DNA from: an uncultured Bryobacteraceae bacterium
GTDB taxonomy: Bacteria; Acidobacteriota; Terriglobia; Bryobacterales; Bryobacteraceae
Assembly (NCBI GenBank): GCA_937920635.1
Contig: CAKZUE010000010.1
Coordinates: 1-43,483, forward strand
Length of the DNA stretch: 43,483 bases
Direction of reading: 5' to 3'
How positions within the stretch are numbered: the stretch's first letter is position 1; each line of letters starts with the position of its first letter. Of the stretch, positions 31,016 through 38,273 are shown one piece after another. Made by a program: the position numbers and the translations under genes. Below the pieces are notes generated by a model. The model did no database searches and had not been told where the DNA came from. It was given only the letters and a program-made list of their open reading frames with translations.

Positions 31016-32755
31016 ATGCGTTTCCGACATCCGGCCGAATTCCTTTGCATCGCCGCCTTCATTTCGTTGGCGGCGTTGCGCGCCCAGGACTTGCCGGCGG
31101 AGCCCAAAGGCGTTTCCGTCTCCGGTACGGTCATCAACTCCCAGACCCGCGAGCCGGTGCGCCGCGCCGAAGTGACGCTGATGCCCGCGCCGGACGCGGC
31201 GGTGCAGGGCGCCCCGGGTGCTGGAGGCGCCCGACTCACCCTTGCCCCCGCTACAGGCCCCCAGCCAGCCGGCGCTGCAAAGCCCGCGCCGCGCACCGTG
31301 GTCACCGGTCCCGATGGCACGTTCCTGTTCGAGAACGTCGCCGAGGGAACCTACCGCATTTACGTCCGGCGCGAGGGCATGGTGGCCGGCCGGCCCGGTC
31401 CCGGATTGTCTCCCCAACTGATCCGCGTCTCCGCCGGCACACCGGTCACTGGCCTGCGCTATTCGCTCACGCCGCAGGCCGTCATCTCCGGCCGTGTTCT
31501 GGATGACGAAGGCGAACCCGTGCAGGGCGTTCAGGTCATGGCCCTGCGCCGCGCGCCTCCGGAAGCGCGGTCTGAGTATGCGCCCCTCGGAGGCGGTGTT
31601 CAAACCGATGACCGGGGCGAATACAGGCTGCGCAACCTGCCGCCCGGGAAGTATCTCGTGATGGCCACGCCCATGGGGCAAGGGACCATGCAACCGGTGG
31701 AGCGCCAGCGCACGGCCCTGGTGGCCGCCTTTCACCCCGACGCTGCTTCGCCGCAGCAGGCCGTCGGGGTCAGCGCCGGCGCCGGGGTCGAGACAGCCAA
31801 CGTCGACATCCGTTTGCGCCGCGCTCCCGTGCGGCGCGTCTCGGGCAAAGTGTTTCTGGAAGACGGCAAGCCGGCCGAGCGGTTCATGGTGACCACGCTC
31901 GACCGCCACGCTCCCATGCAGTTGCTGATGTTCAGCCGCATGGCCATGGGCTCCGAACCCGGCTCCTTCGTGCTCGAAGCCGTGCCCCAGGGCAGCTACA
32001 CCCTGACGGCGCGGCTCATGGATTCTCAGAACCCTATGGCGCAGCGCGTTGCGATGGCGCAGGTGGAAGTCGGCGACAAGGATATCGAGGGCGTCGAAAT
32101 CCGCTTCCTCCCGCCCTTCACCCTTCGCGGACAGATCCGCGTGGAAGGGCCGGGCGCTGAAGGGCAGAAGCCCCAATTCGGCACTTTTCAGATCACCGCC
32201 ACGCCTGTGAGCCCCGGGATGTCTTTCGGCCAGGCGGCCGTGAAAGAGGATGGCTCGTTCGAGATGACATTGCACGCTCCGGACCGCTACCGGCTGATGC
32301 TCTACCAGGGCGCATCCCCGCAGCTTTACCTGGCGTCGATCCGCACCTCAGGCGGCGGCGATGCCACCCGGGAGATCGACCTCACCAGCGGCGCGCCTGA
32401 GTCTGTCATCGTGACCCTGCGCGCCGACGCCGCGCGCATCATCGCGAAAAGGCCGCAGGCGGAAAAGCCGGACGAGTTGTGCCAGCCTTACTACGCAGCG
32501 GTTTTCCCCGTGTCTGAGCAGGAACGCCTCCTTCGCCGGCCCACCGCGCAACCGGTCGATGACAGCGGCCAGGCGGTGCTGTTTCCTGTCGCGCCGGGCG
32601 AATACTATGTCTTTGGCCTGTGCGCAGCGGATCTCATGTTCATGTCGAATCCCGACCTGATCGAGTCGATGTCTCAGCAGGCCGAAAAAATTCGCGTGCA
32701 GCCCGGCGAGCAGAAGACGATCACTTTGAAAGACGTGCCGCTGCCGGAAGCGTAA
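31016..32755 (+). CDS. Secreted carboxypeptidase-regulatory-like domain protein, paralogue
   Basis: The protein of about 579 residues starts MRFRHPAEFLCIAAFISLAALRAQ-D, a clear signal peptide, with AGGAGA ten bases upstream of the ATG at 31016. It has the same module order as its upstream neighbour. Shared stretches include PQAVISG-VLD-G-PVQG, TDDRGEYRL-NLPPGKYLV, a central FLEDGKPAERF module and the C-terminal APGEYYVFGLC block followed by a PGEQKTITLKDVPLPEA end. The pair looks like a tandem duplication with strong divergence. It differs by a Pro/Ala-rich insert near residues 60-90. No enzymatic motif is seen; an adhesion, polysaccharide-binding or scaffold role is possible. Confidence 0.85.
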   Translation: MRFRHPAEFLCIAAFISLAALRAQDLPAEPKGVSVSGTVINSQTREPVRRAEVTLMPAPDAAVQGAPGAGGARLTLAPATGPQPAGAAKPAPRTVVTGPDGTFLFENVAEGTYRIYVRREGMVAGRPGPGLSPQLIRVSAGTPVTGLRYSLTPQAVISGRVLDDEGEPVQGVQVMALRRAPPEARSEYAPLGGGVQTDDRGEYRLRNLPPGKYLVMATPMGQGTMQPVERQRTALVAAFHPDAASPQQAVGVSAGAGVETANVDIRLRRAPVRRVSGKVFLEDGKPAERFMVTTLDRHAPMQLLMFSRMAMGSEPGSFVLEAVPQGSYTLTARLMDSQNPMAQRVAMAQVEVGDKDIEGVEIRFLPPFTLRGQIRVEGPGAEGQKPQFGTFQITATPVSPGMSFGQAAVKEDGSFEMTLHAPDRYRLMLYQGASPQLYLASIRTSGGGDATREIDLTSGAPESVIVTLRADAARIIAKRPQAEKPDELCQPYYAAVFPVSEQERLLRRPTAQPVDDSGQAVLFPVAPGEYYVFGLCAADLMFMSNPDLIESMSQQAEKIRVQPGEQKTITLKDVPLPEA

Positions 32756-32815
32756 TGGCGGCGCGCGGCGAATTCCGCGAGGATCAGCAGCCCCGTTTCC
32801 GCGCACAATAGAGGA

Positions 32816-34537
32816 ATGACGCGCAGGCTGTTCCTCACCTGTCTTCTGCTGGCCGCATCGCTGGCGGCGCAGCGGCTCGCCATCACCGGCGCCCAGGTCA
32901 TTGACGGCAGCGGCGCCCCGCCGCGCCCCATCGCCGTCCTCATCGACGGAGACCGCATCGCCGCCGCCGGCGAGAACCTCGCCATCCCCGCGGGCACGTC
33001 CGTGATCAAAGCCGATGGCCACACGCTGCTGCCAGGACTGTTCGAACTGCACACGCACCTGCTGGCCACCGGTGGCGCAAAGGACGTCGACTGGGCCAAG
33101 GCGCTCAAGCTCTATCTCGCGCATGGCGTCACCACGGTGGTGGATCTGAGCACGTATCCTGAGCAATTCGAGCCCATGCGCCGCCTGCTCGCCGCCGGGC
33201 TGGAAGCCCCGCGCGTGCACATGGCGGCGCGCTTCACCACGCCGCTCGGCCACGGCATGGAGGGCGGGCGCGGCGACTTCCACACGCAGCTCGCCCTCAC
33301 GCCGCGCGAAGCCCGCAACGGCGTGCGCCGCATCGCTCCCTATCAGCCGGACCTGATCAAAGTCTTCACCGACGGCTGGCGCTACGGCGCCGCCCCTGAC
33401 ATGACCTCCATGGAAGAAGACACCCTGCGTGCGCTGGTGGAAGAGGCGCACAAGCTCGGCCTCAAAGTCGTCACTCACACCGTCACCGTGCGCCGCGCCC
33501 GCGAAGCCGCCCGCGCGGGCGTTGACATCATCAACCACGGCATCGGCGACGGCGTGCTCGACGAAGAAACCGTCAAACAGATCCGCGCCTCCGGCGCCGG
33601 CTATGTGCAGACGCTTGCCGTGTACGAGCCGCGCGGCGCCAGGGAGATCCCTGCGCGCCAGCGGCGCTGGGCGCACCTGATGGCCAACTGCGCCCTGGCC
33701 CGCTCCTCGGGCCTGCTTGCCGGCGTGGGCACCGATGCCGGCATGCCCGGCACGCCGCACGGCGAATCCACCCTGCATGAGCTCGAGCTCATGGTCAATT
33801 GCGGATTCACGCCGCTCGAGGCGATCGCCGCCGCTACCAGCGTCAGCGCGCGCCTGCTCGGCACGGAAGACCGCGGCCGCATTGAGGCTGGCAAGCTCGC
33901 CGACCTCGTGCTCGTCGAAGGCAACCCCGCGGAACGCATCAGCGATATCCGCCGCGTCCGGCGCGTCTGGCTCGGGGGCAGGGAAGTGAACCGCGAACCG
34001 TTGCTCGCCGCCATCGCAAAGCCCGGCCCCTCGCCGCTTCCGCTGAACGGCGGCGCGGCGCCGGAACTGCTCGATGACTTCGAATCGGAAAACGGCCGCT
34101 CCCGGCTCGACACGCTCTGGGTGAACCGCACCGATGCGGGGCTCGACTTCACCCGCATGAGCTATCAGCGCACGCCCCGCGCCTCCGGCGGCCATTGCCT
34201 CACCGTGCTGGCCGAGATGAGCGACAAGGACCGCCCTTTGGCCGCCATGGTGCTGCCGCTCTCCAAAGGCGCCGTGCTGCCCGTCGACTTGAGCGCCTGG
34301 CAGGGCGTCGAGTTCGAGGCGCGCGGCGGCGGCGCCTACCAACTGCTTGTGCGCTGGCGCGGCGGCGAAGCCCAGGCACCGTTCGACGCCCCGGCTGCCT
34401 GGCAGCGTGTTCGCATCCCTTTCACCGCCTTCGGAAAGCCGGACCTGAAAGAAACAATTTCACTGGAATTTGTCATCTCCCGCCCCGCCGGCCAGAAAGC
34501 GTTTCTCGAACTCGACAACGTGAGGCTCTACCAGTGA
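32816..34537 (+). CDS. Secreted amidohydrolase with C-terminal CIA30-like domain
   Basis: The 573-residue protein has a signal peptide (MTRRLFLTCLLLAASLAAQ), then an amidohydrolase barrel. Its ligands are HTH (H79, H81) in LLPGLFELHTHL, a Lys in PDLIKVFTDG, His in KVVTHTVTV and IINHGIGDG, and Asp in VGTDAGMPG; this set fits the binuclear imidazolonepropionase/prolidase-like subgroup. From about residue 415 a separate beta-sandwich region follows (LLDDFESENGRSRLDTLW up to AFLELDNVRLYQ) that resembles the CIA30/CBM11-type domain. The substrate is unknown; a cyclic amide or dipeptide is plausible. GAGGA abuts the ATG. It overlaps the Nudix gene by four bases. Confidence 0.88.
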   Translation: MTRRLFLTCLLLAASLAAQRLAITGAQVIDGSGAPPRPIAVLIDGDRIAAAGENLAIPAGTSVIKADGHTLLPGLFELHTHLLATGGAKDVDWAKALKLYLAHGVTTVVDLSTYPEQFEPMRRLLAAGLEAPRVHMAARFTTPLGHGMEGGRGDFHTQLALTPREARNGVRRIAPYQPDLIKVFTDGWRYGAAPDMTSMEEDTLRALVEEAHKLGLKVVTHTVTVRRAREAARAGVDIINHGIGDGVLDEETVKQIRASGAGYVQTLAVYEPRGAREIPARQRRWAHLMANCALARSSGLLAGVGTDAGMPGTPHGESTLHELELMVNCGFTPLEAIAAATSVSARLLGTEDRGRIEAGKLADLVLVEGNPAERISDIRRVRRVWLGGREVNREPLLAAIAKPGPSPLPLNGGAAPELLDDFESENGRSRLDTLWVNRTDAGLDFTRMSYQRTPRASGGHCLTVLAEMSDKDRPLAAMVLPLSKGAVLPVDLSAWQGVEFEARGGGAYQLLVRWRGGEAQAPFDAPAAWQRVRIPFTAFGKPDLKETISLEFVISRPAGQKAFLELDNVRLYQ

Positions 34538-35085
34538 AACGGCGCGAAGACCTCCTCCGTCTGCTGCGCGCGCACACCCCCTGGGACGGCCGCGAAGCCG
34601 CCATGCTCGCCCGCATCATCGCCTTCGTCGAAGCCCGCGATCACTGCTTCGAGCGCAGCCTTCTGGAAGGCCACGTCACCGGCTCGGCGTGGGTCGTCAA
34701 CCCGGAGCGGACCCACGCGCTGCTTGTGCACCACCGCCGCCTCGACCGCTGGCTTCAGCCCGGCGGCCATTGCGATGGCGACCCCGATGTGCTCGCAACC
34801 GCACTCCGCGAAGTGCTCGAGGAGACCGGCATTGCGGCGCAACCCGTCACCCCGGCGGTGTTCGACGTTGACGCCCACGACATCCCCGCGCGAGGCGCCG
34901 AGCCCGCTCACGTCCATTACGACATCCGCTTCCTCGCCGAAGCGCCGCTGTCGCAACAGCCGGTGGTCAGCCCGGAGTCGCGCGATGTCCGCTGGGTGCC
35001 GCTCGACGGGATTTCACAACTGGGCGCCGATGAGTCCGTGCTGCGGCTGGTGGCGAAGACGGTGTCCGCTCCCCATCGCCGTTGA
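34534..35085 (+). CDS. Nudix hydrolase
   Basis: The 183-residue protein contains the Nudix box GGHCDGDPDVLATALREVLEETGI (core REVLEETGI), where the first Glu of GX5E is replaced by Pro but the metal-binding REVxEE Glu residues remain. Flanking LLVHHRRLDRWLQPGGH and a WVPLDGI segment match a common stand-alone Nudix family. It should hydrolyse a nucleoside diphosphate-type bond; the substrate is unknown. The GTG at 34534 overlaps the amidohydrolase stop (GTGA), indicating translational coupling. Its last bases contain the -35 box of the antiporter promoter. Confidence 0.9.
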   Translation: MKRREDLLRLLRAHTPWDGREAAMLARIIAFVEARDHCFERSLLEGHVTGSAWVVNPERTHALLVHHRRLDRWLQPGGHCDGDPDVLATALREVLEETGIAAQPVTPAVFDVDAHDIPARGAEPAHVHYDIRFLAEAPLSQQPVVSPESRDVRWVPLDGISQLGADESVLRLVAKTVSAPHRR

Positions 35086-35110
35086 CAGCGGCGGACCGGA
35101 GACATAGGAT
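35082..35110 (+). promoter_or_regulatory. Consensus promoter of the antiporter operon
   Basis: TTGACA (35082-35087) is a perfect -35 and TAGGAT (35105-35110) a good -10, spaced by exactly 17 bp. The -35 overlaps the Nudix stop codon. The predicted transcript starts near 35117, giving a leader of about 134 bases before the antiporter ATG. Confidence 0.75.
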
Positions 35111-35127
35111 GAAAGCGTAAAGTTCGA

Positions 35128-35232
35128 AAGCGGTGGAGTCCGCTTCCCGCCGTTGCCAACAACGGCCAATGACTCCTGCAGTGGGTGGGCTGCAGAGTTG
35201 TTGGCCAGCCCGGCAGCCCCCCTCGACAACTC
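35128..35232 (+). promoter_or_regulatory. Structured leader RNA, candidate cation riboswitch
   Basis: Hairpin 1 is AAGCGG-TGGAGT-CCGCTT (35128-35145). GGAGTC of its loop (35135-35140) is exactly complementary to GACTCC at 35171-35176, a likely pseudoknot. Hairpin 2 is CCGTTG-CCAA-CAACGG (35150-35165). Hairpin 3 pairs TGCAG (35177-35181) with CTGCA (35190-35194) and can extend, using ACTC/GAGT and GGCCAA/TTGGCC, out to 35164-35206. GAGTTGT (35195-35201) can instead pair with ACAACTC (35226-35232) or, through AGTTGT, with ACAACT at 35243-35248 beside the start codon, a possible translational switch. The architecture and the downstream antiporter suggest the nhaA-I (lithium) or DUF1646 (sodium) riboswitch classes; this is from memory and needs a covariance-model test. 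Confidence 0.65.
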
Positions 35233-35250
35233 GAAGCAAGGAACAACTGG

Positions 35251-36459
35251 ATGGAACAGGTCTGGTTCGTCGCGGCGCTCTGGCTGCTGCTGGCGCTCAT
35301 CGCGGTGCTTGCCGCGCATTGGACGGGCATTTCCACGGCCCTGTCCGAGATCGTCGTCGGCACCGTGGCGCAGCTCATCATCGGCATGCTGCTCGGCCGT
35401 GAGGCATTGGGCGCAAAGGCGGGCTGGATCACATTTCTGGCGGGCACCGGCGCTGTCGTGCTCACATTCCTGGCCGGCGCCGAGCTGGATCCCGACGTGT
35501 TCCGCATGAAATGGAAAGAAGCGCTCGGCGTCGGGCTGGCCGGCTTTGTGGCTCCTTTTCTGGGCGCCGCGCTCATCGCCCGCTTCGCCCTGGGCTGGGG
35601 CTGGATGCCGTCGTGGCTGGCTGGCGTGGCGCTTTCGACCACATCGGTCGCCGTCGTCTACGCCGTCATGCTCGAACTCGGCTTCAACCGCACCGAATAT
35701 GGCAAGGCGATCCTGGCAGCCTGCTTCGTCAACGATCTCGGCACGGTGCTGGCGCTCGGCTTCATCTTCGCCCCATTCACCTGGAAGACGCTTGTATTCG
35801 CCGCCCTCTGCGCCGCCGTCCTGTTCGCATTGCCTTTCCTGACGCGCTGGTTCTTCGACCGTTACGGCGGGCGCGTCTCGGAGATGGAGACCAAGTATCT
35901 GCTCTTCCTGCTGTTCGGAATGGGCGGCGTGGCGGCGTGGGCCGGCAGCGAAGCCGTGCTGCCCGCCTACCTGATTGGCATGATGCTGGCAGGCACCGTC
36001 GGCCGGGATCATTTCCTGGTGCGGCGGCTGCGCACGCTCACGTTCGGACTTCTGACGCCTTTCTACTTCATCCGCGCCGGCAGCTTCGTCTCGGTCCCGG
36101 CGTTGATGGGCGCGCCGCTGGTGTTCTTCGCCCTCTTCGGAGCCAAGATGATCTCCAAGCTGGCGGGTCTGCTGCCGGTCATCCGGGCCTTCGGTTACGC
36201 GCGCAAGGAAGGGACGTATTATTCCCTCATGATGTCCACCGGCCTGACCTTCGGCACCATCTCGGCGCTGTTCGGCCTGAATCACGGAGTCATCGATCAG
36301 AACCAATACTCGCACCTCGTGGCGGCTGTGATCGGCAGCGCTGTCATTCCCACGGCCATCGCCAACGCGCGGTTCCTCCCCGTGCACCTGCTGCCGGAGG
36401 AAGAGCGGCGGCTGCGCGAATCCACTTACGGGGAACCGGAAGGAGAGCTGGATGACTGA
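35251..36459 (+). CDS. CPA2-type monovalent cation/proton antiporter
   Basis: The 402-residue integral membrane protein has about 12 helices and CPA2 signatures VVLTFLAGAELDPDVF and LAGVALSTTSVAVVYAVMLELG. The ion-binding helix reads ACFVNDLGTV, with the N161-D162 pair that usually marks electroneutral exchange rather than the DD of electrogenic NapA/NhaA types. It probably exports Na+, K+ or Li+ against H+. The start ATG has AAGGA eight bases upstream. There is no C-terminal RCK/TrkA regulatory domain; instead DUF190 genes follow 30 bases later. It is preceded by a consensus promoter and a structured leader. Confidence 0.9.
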   Translation: MEQVWFVAALWLLLALIAVLAAHWTGISTALSEIVVGTVAQLIIGMLLGREALGAKAGWITFLAGTGAVVLTFLAGAELDPDVFRMKWKEALGVGLAGFVAPFLGAALIARFALGWGWMPSWLAGVALSTTSVAVVYAVMLELGFNRTEYGKAILAACFVNDLGTVLALGFIFAPFTWKTLVFAALCAAVLFALPFLTRWFFDRYGGRVSEMETKYLLFLLFGMGGVAAWAGSEAVLPAYLIGMMLAGTVGRDHFLVRRLRTLTFGLLTPFYFIRAGSFVSVPALMGAPLVFFALFGAKMISKLAGLLPVIRAFGYARKEGTYYSLMMSTGLTFGTISALFGLNHGVIDQNQYSHLVAAVIGSAVIPTAIANARFLPVHLLPEEERRLRESTYGEPEGELDD

Positions 36460-36489
36460 TGCAAGTTTGTCTTCCTGCAAGGAGGCGCC

Positions 36490-37221
36490 ATGCTGAAACG
36501 CGGACCGGCGAAAAAAGTGACCATCTACATCAACGAAGACGCGCAGCACCACGCCACGGCGCTGCACGACGCCATCATGACCTATCTGCTCAACCACGGC
36601 GTTTCAGGCGCGACGTCGACGCGCGCCTACGCCGGCTTCGGCTCCAGCCATATGCTGCACACGCCGAAGATCGAGGTGCTCTCGCAGCACCTGCCCCTGC
36701 GCATCGAGTTCATTGAAACGCCCGAGAAAGTCGAGGAGGTCCTGCCGACCCTGCACGAAATGGTCAGCGACGGCCTCATCGAAGTCCAGGACACCTTCGT
36801 CGTCAAGGCGGTCCGGAAGAGCCCGAAACCCCAGCCGAAACTGCCCCACCAGAAGAAACAGGGGCCGGCCAAACTGTTGCGCGTGTTCCTCGGCGAGGCC
36901 GACCGCTGGCACGGCGAGCCGCTCTACGACGCCATCGTGAAAAAGCTGCGGATGCTCGAAATCGCCGGCGCCACCGTTTACCGCGGCATCCTCGGCTACG
37001 GCGCCAAAGGCCATGAACACAGGCGCAGCTTTTTCCACCCCACCCGCGACCTGCCGGTGATGATCTCCGTCATCGACGAGCCGCGCAAAATTGAGGAAGC
37101 CGCGCAGGCGATCGAAGAAATGCTTGACGACGGCCTCATCGTCATTTCCGATGTCGAGATGGTGCGCCTGCTGCGCAGCGCGGCGATGGAGGAAGGCCAT
37201 GCTGGCGACGCAACCCGCTAA
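36490..37221 (+). CDS. Double DUF190 (PII-like) protein
   Basis: The 243-residue protein contains two DUF190 domains: residues 8-105 (KVTIYINEDAQHHATALHDAI to DTFVVK) and residues 125-235 (LLRVFLGEADRWHGEPLYDAIV to ISDVEMVRLL), joined by a Lys/Pro/Gln-rich linker. DUF190 proteins have the ferredoxin-like PII fold and are often encoded beside CrcB fluoride channels or cation transporters, so a ligand-dependent regulator of the antiporter is the natural inference. The second domain keeps the AGATVYRGILGYG core, while the first is more divergent (SGATSTRAYAGFG). AAGGAGG precedes the ATG. It overlaps the next DUF190 gene by 23 bases. Confidence 0.9.
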   Translation: MLKRGPAKKVTIYINEDAQHHATALHDAIMTYLLNHGVSGATSTRAYAGFGSSHMLHTPKIEVLSQHLPLRIEFIETPEKVEEVLPTLHEMVSDGLIEVQDTFVVKAVRKSPKPQPKLPHQKKQGPAKLLRVFLGEADRWHGEPLYDAIVKKLRMLEIAGATVYRGILGYGAKGHEHRRSFFHPTRDLPVMISVIDEPRKIEEAAQAIEEMLDDGLIVISDVEMVRLLRSAAMEEGHAGDATR

Positions 37222-37552
37222 GCTTCTCCGCATCCACATTTCGGCGAGCGACCGCTATCAGGGAAAGCCGCTTTATGAGGCCATCGTCGCCCGCTGCCGA
37301 GAGCTCGGAATTGCGGGCGCCACCGTGTTCCGCGGCCTCGAAGGCTACGGGGAAACCGCCACGCTGCACAAACATTACCTGGCGCGCGCCGAGGAGCCGG
37401 TGCTGGTCGCCATCGTCGATACCGCGGACGCCATCGAGCGGCTGCTGCCGCAGGTCGAACCCATGATCGATACGGGCCTCATCGCCATCTCGGCGGTCGA
37501 GGTGATCCGCGTGCAGAAGCGCCCTGATGCCGGAGCACCGCGGCAGCGTTGA
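37199..37552 (+). CDS. Single DUF190 (PII-like) protein
   Basis: The 117-residue protein is one DUF190 domain (AKLLRIHISASDRYQGKPLYEAIV, GIAGATVFRGLEGYG, EPVLVAIVDTADAIERLL, LIAISAVEVIRV). It closely resembles the second domain of the upstream double protein, pointing to duplication. PII-like proteins act as trimers, so one double and one single protein could form a mixed three-domain or higher assembly. Start ATG at 37199 overlaps the double gene by 23 bases, and its end overlaps the ATPase gene by 26 bases, so the three are translationally coupled. Confidence 0.88.
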   Translation: MLATQPAKLLRIHISASDRYQGKPLYEAIVARCRELGIAGATVFRGLEGYGETATLHKHYLARAEEPVLVAIVDTADAIERLLPQVEPMIDTGLIAISAVEVIRVQKRPDAGAPRQR

Positions 37553-38273
37553 GACCGGAACCGCCGCGTCCGGCGCGCTCCCGCTGATCGGGAGGCGGCG
37601 GGAATTGCAGGCGCTGGGCGCGTTGTTCGCACACGGCAGCCGCGTGCTCGTGCTCGGCCCCCGCGGCATCGGCAAGACGCGCCTGATTCAGGAATCCGCG
37701 GCCGCCGGCGGCATTTCTTTGCTCAGTCTAGGCGCGCGCGGCTCTCTGCATGAGTTTCTGCAAGAGCTGCTGCCCCTGGCGGGCCTTGAAACAATTCCTT
37801 CCGATTCTGTTCGGACTCTTTCCAGCCAGGCGCTCCAGTCCCGCGTGCTCGCCGCCCTGCAAGCGCGCCCCCGCTGGCTCTGGATCGACGATCCCGCGCC
37901 CGCCGGAGCGCGCCTGTACCGCTTCCTCCAGCGCGTGCTCTGGATCCAGGGCTGCGGCCTCGCCGTGTGCGCGCAGAACCGGGAGCAGCTCGGCTATCTC
38001 GGGCGTCTGTTATGGGACCCGCGCGAAGAGGTGCGCTTGCGCCCGCTTGCCCGCCGCGATGCGGCCAGGCTCGTGGGGGAAGCCATGAAGGCATCGGGCC
38101 TGGAAAGCCGCGGCTGCTCCGAAGAATTCCGCCGGCAGGTTCTGGACGCCGCCGCCGGAAACCCCGGACGCATTGTGACGTTGTGCCGTCTCGCGGCCCA
38201 GCCGCAATACTGGCATGGCGGCCGCCTGATGTTCGCGCCGCTCTGGATCGACACGCTCACGCAACTGGCTTGA
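37527..38273 (+). CDS. AAA-type P-loop ATPase (AAA_16/ORC-like)
   Basis: The 248-residue protein starts with LIGRRRELQALGALFAHG, the usual entry to AAA_16/STAND-type ATPases, and has Walker A LGPRGIGKTRL (G44-K50-T51), Walker B RWLWIDDP near residues 115-120, and a sensor-like region LAVCAQNREQLGYLGRLL. A winged or helical end follows (SEEFRRQVLDAAAGNPGRIVTLCRLA). No receptor or effector domain is attached. It overlaps the DUF190 gene by 26 bases and so belongs to the antiporter operon; its role there is unknown. Its end overlaps the convergent dynamin-like gene by 17 bases. Confidence 0.75.
   Translation: MPEHRGSVETGTAASGALPLIGRRRELQALGALFAHGSRVLVLGPRGIGKTRLIQESAAAGGISLLSLGARGSLHEFLQELLPLAGLETIPSDSVRTLSSQALQSRVLAALQARPRWLWIDDPAPAGARLYRFLQRVLWIQGCGLAVCAQNREQLGYLGRLLWDPREEVRLRPLARRDAARLVGEAMKASGLESRGCSEEFRRQVLDAAAGNPGRIVTLCRLAAQPQYWHGGRLMFAPLWIDTLTQLA

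Noticed and set aside
32348-34342. A minus-strand frame of 664 codons across the amidohydrolase gene
   Set aside because: No domain is recognisable, and the opposite strand has a signal peptide and a complete set of amidohydrolase metal ligands.
35014-36597. A minus-strand frame of 527 codons across the antiporter gene
   Set aside because: It covers the leader RNA and CPA2 gene in antisense and shows only His/Gln/Arg-rich low-complexity sequence.
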